This document shows positions 31,888 to 38,625 of a DNA stretch of 39,708 nt, one piece after another. Position numbers and translations under genes: made by a program. The DNA is from Elusimicrobia bacterium GWA2_51_34 (lineage in GTDB: Bacteria > Elusimicrobiota > Elusimicrobia > Elusimicrobiales > UBA9959). The DNA lies in contig MGTS01000003.1 of the NCBI GenBank assembly GCA_001799565.1, positions 1 through 39,708 on the forward strand, written 5' to 3'. Numbering within the stretch: the stretch's first letter is position 1; each line of letters begins with the position of its first letter. Below the pieces are notes generated by a model that saw nothing but the letters and a program-made list of their open reading frames with translations, made no database searches and had not been told where the DNA came from.

Positions 31888-32961
31888 ATGTCCAAAACAA
31901 GTGAAGATTTGAAAGAACTCATTCATTCAATGAAGCAGACGGCGGGTTCTAAAAAAAACCTAACCGTTCCCTCACGAAGAAAATGGGACTTGCTGAGCCT
32001 TATTCTGGTTCCCATCTGCATCGGCTCTGTGGGCGGTGTAGCGGGTTTCTTGCTGTCGGGAAAAGATTTAATGCTTCTACTCCCGGCCGTGGTCCTGTCT
32101 TCGGTAGCAGCTTTTCTGCTGATGTTTTTCTGGAGAAAGCTGGGCATGGGATACGGGGAGTCGGACGTGATGCTTGAACTGCTTAAAAGACGGACCGTGG
32201 AAATGGAAAGGGACCGTTTTATCAAGGAGCTTGAGGAAGCGCACAGGCTGTTGCAGGCGTCCTCTGATAAACAGAGACTGTCGCAGGACGAACTGATCAG
32301 GGAAAGAGCGGGCCGGGACGAGGCTATTGCGGAACGCGAACAAAAAAATAAGCTGAAATACGAGTTTGAAAAGGAAAAAATCATCGCTTTGCTTAAGAAC
32401 GCTGAGCAAAAAAATATAGATCTGGAACAAAAGATGGCGGAGCAGGAGATATCCTGGGCCCGGAAATTTGAAGGATTTGAAACACATTTAAGAGAGGGAA
32501 CGCTTAAGGACCTTGAGGCCCAGTATGACAAAAGCAGAACTGAAATTGTGCAGGAGCACTATGCGAAAATAGACTCCTTGAAAAGGGAGGGAGCGGAAAA
32601 ACAAAGGACTCTGGAGGAAACTTTTAAAGCGGAGACAAGAACCCGCGACATGAATGTTGAGGAACTGAACCGCAAGATATCGGAACTCCAGAACGCGGCG
32701 GATGTTAAAGCTATATCGGGCGCAAATAAGCTTACCGAGCAGATGGAGAAAATGAGGAAACTTTACGAGGCTGAGAAAGCGAGCCTGGTTGAAAAGCTCT
32801 ACGAACAGGAGAAGCAATTCCAGGCCAAGCTAGCCGCGCATGGAGAACAGCTTAACTCCCAGAAAATCCAGATAATTTCCGCGTGTGAAGCCTTTGTCAC
32901 GGAGCTGGAATCCAGGGAAAAAGAGCTTGAGAAAAAAGAGAAAAAAATAGCCGGAAGGTAA
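31888..32961 (+). CDS. Membrane-anchored coiled-coil protein 2
   Basis: The 357-residue protein starts SKTSEDLKELIHSMKQTAG (a motif shared with coiled-coil protein 3) and a basic stretch. Two membrane helices follow (about 33-57 and 61-83, with 'VGGVAGFLLSG' between), then a long coiled coil (about 105-350). Both ends face the cytoplasm if the two helices form a hairpin. The C-terminus 'ISACEAFVTELESREKELEKKEKK' matches the end of coiled-coil protein 1. It could tether a protein-1 filament to the membrane; this is inference from the shared ends. AAAGGGGA precedes the start. Confidence 0.8.
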   Translation: MSKTSEDLKELIHSMKQTAGSKKNLTVPSRRKWDLLSLILVPICIGSVGGVAGFLLSGKDLMLLLPAVVLSSVAAFLLMFFWRKLGMGYGESDVMLELLKRRTVEMERDRFIKELEEAHRLLQASSDKQRLSQDELIRERAGRDEAIAEREQKNKLKYEFEKEKIIALLKNAEQKNIDLEQKMAEQEISWARKFEGFETHLREGTLKDLEAQYDKSRTEIVQEHYAKIDSLKREGAEKQRTLEETFKAETRTRDMNVEELNRKISELQNAADVKAISGANKLTEQMEKMRKLYEAEKASLVEKLYEQEKQFQAKLAAHGEQLNSQKIQIISACEAFVTELESREKELEKKEKKIAGR

Positions 32962-32976
32962 TGCGGGCATTAAGAC

Positions 32977-33399
32977 ATGGGACATGCGTCTGAGGAATTG
33001 AGACAGATCCTGGAAAAGATGAAAAGGGAGCTCCTCCCTGCCGGAGCTCAGTCTTCAGGCGCGGCGGTTAAGACAGGCCGGGAAACTGCGGGAGATGGTG
33101 GGGGGGCGAAAGTTCTGGAGCGCGGTAAAGGGGCCGTTCCCCACGCGGGTGATAAAGCGGTCCCGCGGGGAGCCGGGCGGAACATGGCTGCGAAGGCCGG
33201 GTCCGCCGCTGCAGCGCCGGCGGAAAAGGCCTCCGAAAAGCAGGAACTTATAGCCAGATACGAAAGTATGCTCCGCCGTAAAGAAGCGGAGCACGAAAAA
33301 GAAATAAGAATATTACGCGGGGAATTTGAACAGGAGAGGCGGCTGCTCTGGGGGGAAATAGACGCGTTGGAGAAGCGGACACAGTCAGGGGAGAAATAG
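32977..33399 (+). CDS. Small coiled-coil protein 3
   Basis: The 140-residue protein has an N-terminal amphipathic helix HASEELRQILEKMKREL, like the start of protein 2 (SEDLKELIHSMKQ). A low-complexity Gly/Ala/Lys linker (about 22-82) and a C-terminal coiled coil 'KQELIARYESMLRRKEAEHEKEIRILRGEFEQERRLLWGEIDAL' follow. It begins 15 bp after protein 2, so it is in the same transcript. The TAG stop is already part of the left arm of hairpin 16. Function is unknown; probably an accessory to the two larger coiled coils. Confidence 0.72.
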   Translation: MGHASEELRQILEKMKRELLPAGAQSSGAAVKTGRETAGDGGGAKVLERGKGAVPHAGDKAVPRGAGRNMAAKAGSAAAAPAEKASEKQELIARYESMLRRKEAEHEKEIRILRGEFEQERRLLWGEIDALEKRTQSGEK

Positions 33400-33475
33400 T
33401 GATTTAGTGATTCAGTGATTTGGTTTTGGCCGTGGTTAACTTAATCGCTAAATCACTCAATTACTTGATCACTTA
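33397..33475. repeat. Word-repeat hairpin 16 (TAGTGATT octamer)
   Basis: The left arm 33397-33420 is three 8-mers (TAGTGATT, TAGTGATT, CAGTGATT). The right arm 33441-33475 carries the complement (AATCGCTAAATCACTC, AATTACTTGATCACTTA). It separates coiled-coil gene 3 from the sigma-54 gene. Confidence 0.88.
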
Positions 33476-33486
33476 CAATAAATTTC

Positions 33487-34551
33487 ATGCTTTCCACAGT
33501 CCTATCTGTCAGGCAGACAATCAATCCATTTTTGAAGCTAGCCGCCATCCAGGTTTCCCAGACGCTGGAAATGAAGGAGCCTGATTACGAATCGCTCGTT
33601 TCCAGAACAGAAAGGAATATCTGGTTCATAAAATTGTCCCGTTTCAGGCACGGACTTCCGGTAATCCGGCGTATTCCCTGGCCGCACACGCGCCTGGCGT
33701 CGGTATATTTTCAGGAGACGGAACACGTTTCGTCAAACACCGGTCTTCTTGCCTCCTTTTTAGGCGAACATCATAAGATTTTAGGCTGGATTCGCGAGTT
33801 GGGCCGTGGGAATTTTGAGCGCTATTTTCTGAATCCGGCAGGGCAAGAGGATCCCGTCCGCATCGTTAAAGCCCTGGGGATTACTTCTCGACGCGTAAAA
33901 ACCATACAGGATTTTATGAAGTCCTTTTCTTTTTACGGGGAGGAGAGCGCCGCGCGCACGTCTCCGCCGGTTCAGGGAGGGTATCCGGTGGCGCGCGTTG
34001 AAATAGACCGAGGTAAACCCTGGCTTTCCTGGTTGATCCCCCATTACGCGAAGGGAAAATATCACATCAATTACGAGGCGTTGAAAATTTTCAGGCGTGA
34101 TGGGAAATTTACCAGGGAAGAATGGCGCGATATCAGCGGTCTTTTAATCCAGCTGGAGAAAATCAACCGGAAGCAAACCGCTATGGCAGCGGTTTTGGAA
34201 TTTATTCTGAGGTTCCATAAAGTCTGGTTCCTGCGCGGACCGTTGAAAGAATTAAAGCCCGTTACCCAGCGTCTGGCTGCCGGGCGGCTGGCACTTGCGC
34301 CCAGCACTCTTTCCCGTTTGTGCCGGAACCGCACTCTTATAACCCCCTGGGGGGAGGAGACGCGGCTGGAACAGTTTTTTCCTTCCAGAAAAACATGGCT
34401 TTTCAACCGCTTAAGGCGGCTGATAGTAAAGCGGCCTGATATAAGCTCCGCCCTGATCCAGAAAGAACTTGCAGACCGCTTTAAAGCAGATGTTTCGCGA
34501 AGACTGATCAACCTCTATCGGCGCCAGATCAATTTGGAGAAAAAAATATGA
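33487..34551 (+). CDS. Divergent RNA polymerase sigma-54 factor (RpoN-like)
   Basis: This 354-residue protein can be followed along sigma-54 from end to end, though it is shorter than the usual 430-500. Residues 8-29 (VRQTINPFLKLAAIQVSQTLEM) parallel region I (Q..MTP.L..AI..L..STLEL). Residues 76-145 parallel the core with its 'LLE.L......A..I...LD..GYL' helices. Residues 220-270 (LEKINRKQTAMAAVLEF, FLRGPLKELKPVT) match 'SIEQR..TL..V...I...FF..GP..LKPL'. Residues 268-298 (LALAPSTLSRL, LITPWGE, LEQFF) match the 'LGLHESTVSR...NKYV.TPRG...LK.FF' helix-turn-helix. The RpoN box ARRTVAKYR is replaced by SRRLINLYR at 337-345. The acidic region II seems absent. Its last 4 bp overlap the histidine kinase gene. 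There is no obvious ribosome site. Confidence 0.85.
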   Translation: MLSTVLSVRQTINPFLKLAAIQVSQTLEMKEPDYESLVSRTERNIWFIKLSRFRHGLPVIRRIPWPHTRLASVYFQETEHVSSNTGLLASFLGEHHKILGWIRELGRGNFERYFLNPAGQEDPVRIVKALGITSRRVKTIQDFMKSFSFYGEESAARTSPPVQGGYPVARVEIDRGKPWLSWLIPHYAKGKYHINYEALKIFRRDGKFTREEWRDISGLLIQLEKINRKQTAMAAVLEFILRFHKVWFLRGPLKELKPVTQRLAAGRLALAPSTLSRLCRNRTLITPWGEETRLEQFFPSRKTWLFNRLRRLIVKRPDISSALIQKELADRFKADVSRRLINLYRRQINLEKKI

Positions 34552-35750
34552 ATACCGAATCGCCAATTTTGCAGGGAGACGAATTGTGCCAAGCTTTGCT
34601 GAATGCCTTGTTTTTAGATTCCCACGCCCGGTTCCTGGCGGCGGACGCGGATTTTAAGATACGAGCCGTAAGTCCGGGCGCGGCGAAGCTGCTTGGTTAT
34701 GTTTGGCAGAAGGAAACATTTCCGACGCTGCAGGATCTGTTTAACGATGGGACCGGCTGGAAAGAGCTTTTGAGTTTGATAAAAAAGAGAGATTCAGTTT
34801 CCGGGCATCATTGCCGTCTGCGTGGAAACAGGAAGGAACTGGTTGACGTTATCCTGGATATAAAGGCTCTGCGCACTACCTGCGCCCGCGCCCCCGCGGC
34901 CGGGCCCGCCGGATTGTTTTCCGCCAGGGGCGGATCCGCCGCTTGCTTGGCGGAGGCGGGTGAAACTCCGGCTCCCCAGCGCGTATTGGGCGGCGTTCAG
35001 GGATATCTGATACATATAGGCGTTAACGCGCCAGCGCCGGAAATGGATTCTGGGCAAGTACAGAAGGTATTAATGCGCATGAACAGGCTGGCCTCTATCG
35101 GCCAGATCACGGCCGCTTTCGTCCACGGGATAAAAACCCCGCTTCATGTCATCAGTTCCATGTCTGAGCTTATGCTGGAAAATAAACTGGAGCCGCAGAT
35201 CCGCGAGGGCATCCAGATGATAGCGCGCAATGCCCAGAAAACCTATCAGACGGTGCAAACTGTTCTGGCATATTCCAAAGATGTGAATACCCATCTGGAA
35301 AAAGTCGCTCTTCACCCGGTGGTCCAGAGCATCTGCGACCTGCTGTCCGGGAACTTTAACGCCCGGCAGGTGGAACTGATATGCACCCTGAACCCCATGT
35401 CTGACGTAATGGCTGACGCTAACCAGATACGCGAGGCTGTCTGCAATATACTTATCAATTCCCTGGACGCTACCGTTTCAGGCGGCCAGGTGACGATTAT
35501 TGCCGGCATGGACGACCGTAAGAAATCCGCTTATATAGAAGTCAAGGATACCGGCGCCGGGATACCCGAAGATGTTCTTCCACGTATTTGCGAGCCTTTT
35601 TTCAGCACCAAGGAGAAGGGGACGGGACTGGGGCTTTATCTGGCCGACCAAATTATGAAAGGTCACGGCGGAAACTTTGCCATAGAAAGCAGGAAAGGCG
35701 TGGGCACTACGGTTACGCTTTCATTCCCCTGTTCTATTGACGGACAGTAA
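34548..35750 (+). CDS. PAS-domain sensor histidine kinase
   Basis: The 400-residue soluble kinase has an N-terminal PAS domain (about 22-160), a HisKA dimerisation helix with phospho-accepting H193 in FVHGIKTPLHVI, and an HATPase domain. ATPase motifs: N-box NILINSLDA (300-308), G1 DTGAGIP (334-340), F-box FFSTK (351-355), G2 GTGLGLYL (358-365). The residue after the histidine is Gly, not the usual Glu, which may alter phosphatase activity. The PAS domain is broken at about residues 112-147 by a low-complexity stretch encoded by palindromic repeat DNA (34905-34960). There is no membrane segment, so it senses a cytoplasmic cue. It is translationally coupled to the sigma-54 gene and followed by an NtrC-type activator, its likely partner. 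Confidence 0.92.
   Translation: MNTESPILQGDELCQALLNALFLDSHARFLAADADFKIRAVSPGAAKLLGYVWQKETFPTLQDLFNDGTGWKELLSLIKKRDSVSGHHCRLRGNRKELVDVILDIKALRTTCARAPAAGPAGLFSARGGSAACLAEAGETPAPQRVLGGVQGYLIHIGVNAPAPEMDSGQVQKVLMRMNRLASIGQITAAFVHGIKTPLHVISSMSELMLENKLEPQIREGIQMIARNAQKTYQTVQTVLAYSKDVNTHLEKVALHPVVQSICDLLSGNFNARQVELICTLNPMSDVMADANQIREAVCNILINSLDATVSGGQVTIIAGMDDRKKSAYIEVKDTGAGIPEDVLPRICEPFFSTKEKGTGLGLYLADQIMKGHGGNFAIESRKGVGTTVTLSFPCSIDGQ
34905..34960. repeat. Palindromic element inside the histidine kinase gene
   Basis: The plus strand begins CCCGCCGGATTGTTT, identical over 15 bp to the palindrome at 7826-7840. It continues with TCCGCC-agg-GGCGGA, TCCGCC...GGCGGA and ends GGCGGG: nested and tandem 6-bp stems. 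The reading frame stays open through it. Confidence 0.8.
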
Positions 35751-35893
35751 AGAGTAAAGCGTAAAGAGTGAAGAGAAAATTGTGGAGGAAATCCCTAAAC
35801 TGGTTTATTAAATCTTCGCGGAAAAATATAAAATAAGTGCCGGTCACTATTAGCTGTTAACTCTTTACTTTTTACTCTTTACGCTTTACTTTA
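35747..35893. repeat. Word-repeat hairpin 17 (AGTAAAG heptamer)
   Basis: The left arm 35747-35776 repeats AGTAAAG, AGTAAAGC, GTAAAGAGTGAAG. The right arm 35861-35893 is the complement (CTCTTTACTTTTTACTCTTT, then ACGCTTTAC). It fills the kinase-activator gap, starts within the kinase stop region and ends 4 bp before the activator start codon. Confidence 0.87.
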
Positions 35894-35896
35894 CAT

Positions 35897-37273
35897 ATGT
35901 CTACTTTCCTTATAATTGACGATGACCCGGATATACGGGCTTCTTTGCGCCTTTTTCTGAAAACTAGGGGACACGAACTTCTGGAAGCGGGTAACGGCGA
36001 TGAGGCTTTAAACATCCTGAAAAAACAGCGCCCTGACGGGGTGCTTCTGGATCTGTTTCTGGGGAAAGAAAGCGGAATGCAGCTTCTGGGCCAGATCAAG
36101 AAAACAGATTCCACCCTCCCCGTGATCATGCTGACCGGCCACTCCGACGTTGCGACCGCGGTGGAAGCCATGAAACTTGGCGCCATGGATTATATAGCCA
36201 AGCCTTTCAAAAATGAGTATCTGCTGCTAGTCCTTCAGAAAGCTGTCAAAGTGAGCGAACTTTTCATGGAGGTAAAGGCGTTAAGACGACAGGTGAAGAA
36301 AAAGACGCAGCCTGCCGGAGTGGTTTTCGGCCCAAGCCCTGCGATAGAAGCGGTTATCAAGCAGGCGCATATAGTAGCGCCTACGGACTTGAGCGTAATT
36401 ATCCAGGGGCCTTCCGGTTCCGGTAAAGAGGTGCTGGCCAGGCTTATTCACGACTTCAGCCGCAGGGCCAGCGGGCCGTTCATCGCCGTGGACTGCGGCA
36501 CACTTCCGGAGGCGCTTGTGGAAAGCGAGCTTTTTGGATTTGAAAAGGGGGCGTTCACCGGCGCGGACCGTAAAAAGCCAGGACACTTTGAAATGGCGTT
36601 CAAGGGAACTTTTTTCCTGGATGAGGTGGGAAATCTGTCCCCGAACGTGCAGGCCAAGCTTTTGAGGGTGCTCCAGGAAAGAAAAATCCGGCATCTTGGC
36701 GGGAAAACAGATATTCAGGTGAACGTCCGGATACTTTCCGCCTCCAATAAAAATCTATCGGAGTTGGTTGAACAAAAAAAGTTTCGTGAAGACCTTTACC
36801 ACCGGTTGAACCAGTTTTCCATAAAACTGCCTTCGCTTTCCCAAAGAAAGGAAGATATTCCCGTGCTGGCGGCCCAGTTCATCCGGGAGGCGAACCGCTC
36901 TTTGCATAAAAAAGTGCAGAGTATTTCCAGGGCGGCGCTGGCCATGCTTGAGGCGCATTCCTGGCCCGGAAACGTGCGGGAATTCCGGAATATAATTTTC
37001 AGGGCGGTCCTTTCGGCAGAAAAAAGCGTTGAGCTTGAACATATTCAACTGGAGCCGTCCACCGTCGCGCATTCAACTGCTCCCATTTCTGCGTCCCCTG
37101 GAAATAGTTCACCTTTAACCGGGCAAACTCTTAAAGAGGCCGTGGCTCCGCTGGAGAAAGAGATGATACAAAAAGCCCTGAAAGAAACAGGGGGAAATAA
37201 AGTCAGAACTGCCAGGCTTCTTGGAATTGACCGCAAAGCTCTCTATTACAAAATACAAAAACATGGACTGTAA
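35897..37273 (+). CDS. Sigma-54-dependent response regulator, NtrC family
   Basis: The 458-residue bacterial enhancer-binding protein has three domains. The receiver (1-120) has D8-D10, phospho-accepting D52 in LLDLFLG, T80 and K102 in AKPF. The AAA+ domain (about 140-375) has Walker A GPSGSGKE (171-178), the sigma-54-contacting loop GAFTGA (218-223), Walker B FFLDEVG (239-245) and the sensor and arginine-finger region 'FREDLYHRLNQFSI'. The C-terminus is a Fis-type helix-turn-helix 'GGNKVRTARLLGIDRKALYYKIQKHGL'. The intact GAFTGA loop means it is built to activate a sigma-54 holoenzyme. The adjacent divergent sigma-54 is the obvious candidate, with the adjacent kinase supplying phosphate. It ends 3 bp from the convergent next gene. 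Confidence 0.95.
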   Translation: MSTFLIIDDDPDIRASLRLFLKTRGHELLEAGNGDEALNILKKQRPDGVLLDLFLGKESGMQLLGQIKKTDSTLPVIMLTGHSDVATAVEAMKLGAMDYIAKPFKNEYLLLVLQKAVKVSELFMEVKALRRQVKKKTQPAGVVFGPSPAIEAVIKQAHIVAPTDLSVIIQGPSGSGKEVLARLIHDFSRRASGPFIAVDCGTLPEALVESELFGFEKGAFTGADRKKPGHFEMAFKGTFFLDEVGNLSPNVQAKLLRVLQERKIRHLGGKTDIQVNVRILSASNKNLSELVEQKKFREDLYHRLNQFSIKLPSLSQRKEDIPVLAAQFIREANRSLHKKVQSISRAALAMLEAHSWPGNVREFRNIIFRAVLSAEKSVELEHIQLEPSTVAHSTAPISASPGNSSPLTGQTLKEAVAPLEKEMIQKALKETGGNKVRTARLLGIDRKALYYKIQKHGL

Positions 37274-37276
37274 GTT

Positions 37277-38182
37277 TTATGTTTTTACCTCAGTTCCATT
37301 GCAGGATTTTATCAGGCGCAGAATTTTCTCCTCAGTCTCCAGAAGTCCGGTTAATTCACCCAGCGAAAGACCCGGTATTTCTGTTTTAGTATGCCATGCT
37401 TCAAGTAGATCATAAAACTGGGCCTTAATTTTCGGGTTCACAATCCCGGCGCCGGAGCTTAAAGCGAAGCTCGAATGTGAAAAGCCAGCGGTTTTTATTT
37501 TACCGGCCCAATATCTGGCCTTTAACCCCACTATAGAGCGGTCCAGTGTGTCTATCTCCGAACTATCCCGGCAAATATCCGCCTCAGGCAAATAAGCCGG
37601 TGGCGGTGGTGAGACAACAGGCGTTTCAAAAGAAGACGCGGAAATAGCGGGTATGGACAGTGTGTCGGCTACTTCTGCTTTATACGCCGCAAGGATTATG
37701 CCGGTTTCAGTTTCAATCATCCGCGCGTTAATTTCACAAATGCCCGCGCCGGTTAAAATGGAACCTGTTATTATGGCGTCAGCGGGTATCAGCCGGCCCG
37801 GTTTGTCCGTCGGGGCCTGGATGAAAGCTCCCGTGGCTGTCAGCCACTGTTCGCGCATAACATCTTTCAGTAAATTCCGTTCCGCGACTTCAACTTCGCC
37901 TAATTTCACTAACTGGGTAATCAGGCGTTCTGAAACAACTCGTCCCTCCGGAGAGAGGTTCTGGTTCGGGAGGGAAAAGGGGATTACCGCGATTCTGGTT
38001 ATCTTATGCGCTTTTGCCGCGCTTGAAAACTTTTTTGCCATTAACTTATAGTTGTCAGCGCAGACCGCCTCTCCCGGATAAATTATCATAAACAAAGCGG
38101 TTAGAATAAACATTGTCTCCCTTGCGGAGAGCAGGTTTTTTCTCCCTTTGTGTGCGTAAGGAATTGATATTTTATCTCTCAT
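37277..38182 (-). CDS. Secreted FlgO/CsgG-like envelope protein
   Basis: I choose ATG 38182, which has AAGGAAG upstream; an in-frame TTG at 38200 is possible. The 301 residues have an N-terminal signal sequence (hydrophobic about 23-36, likely cut after VCA near 42). The domain 'RIAVIPFSLPNQNLSPEGRVVSERLITQLVKLGEVEVAERNLLKDVMREQ' follows, then 'IPADAIITGSI...INARMIETETGIILAAY'. That pattern (VIPF, long helix, V.R..L..V..EQ, AD.I..G) is the nucleotide-free FlgO/CsgG/DUF799 envelope fold. A proline-rich linker (VVSPPPPAYLP) and a helical C-terminus follow. It is not a lipoprotein by sequence. Members help assemble outer-membrane structures; the substrate is unknown here. Confidence 0.75.
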   Translation of the reverse strand: MRDKISIPYAHKGRKNLLSARETMFILTALFMIIYPGEAVCADNYKLMAKKFSSAAKAHKITRIAVIPFSLPNQNLSPEGRVVSERLITQLVKLGEVEVAERNLLKDVMREQWLTATGAFIQAPTDKPGRLIPADAIITGSILTGAGICEINARMIETETGIILAAYKAEVADTLSIPAISASSFETPVVSPPPPAYLPEADICRDSSEIDTLDRSIVGLKARYWAGKIKTAGFSHSSFALSSGAGIVNPKIKAQFYDLLEAWHTKTEIPGLSLGELTGLLETEEKILRLIKSCNGTEVKT

Positions 38183-38200
38183 GGCACGACTTCCTTTCAA

Positions 38201-38625
38201 GAATCCCTTCTGGTAAAGTATAACGGGGGGAGTTGAAAAAATTTTTAATTCGCGTTCAAATAATTTTCAAGCTTTTTAAAATGGATGTGGAAAAAATGCG
38301 CATATGGGTATTTTTTCTACACAGGCGTCTTGCATGGCGGGTGCGCCTGAGTTGGTTTTTTTACTCTGTATTTTAAGCGTTTTTTGCATGTTTTGCTTAA
38401 TTGGTCATATGAAAGGCGGGGTTAGAAAAAAAATTGCACACTATCATATACAATGATATGTACAATTAAATGTGCGCGGGAATCCTTTTAATGACCTTTT
38501 CCCCGATGCGGACTGATTTTGGTAAGATTGGTTGTGGTTTCGCCGCAAAGTTGAGGGTTGCCCGGCAACAGGCTTAGAAAGCGCCCAGGGCTTAATATTC
38601 GCCGAGGCTCGTCAGGTTGATTAAT
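38201..38625. other. Long AT-rich spacer between divergent envelope genes
   Basis: This 425-bp region separates the divergent FlgO-like and surface-protein genes and probably holds both promoters. Seen in it: T-rich tracts (38310-38380), a small inverted repeat CATAT-acaatg-ATATG (near 38445-38460) next to TACAAT, TTGCAC at 38434-38439, and a short hairpin GTTGC-ccg-GCAAC (near 38558-38570). No convincing gene, tRNA or repeat of the window's other families lies here. Confidence 0.5.

Noticed and set aside
34289-34305. TGGCAC near TTGC inside the sigma-54 gene as a -24/-12 promoter
   Set aside because: The two boxes are adjacent without the needed 5-bp spacer, and the site lies within coding sequence far from a gene start.
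38530-38590. GCAAAG followed by GGTTGCC as a cyclic-di-GMP (GEMM) riboswitch
   Set aside because: The two motifs are only about 5 nt apart, the P1 stem and the GGGCAAACC half are absent, and the intervening helices are missing.
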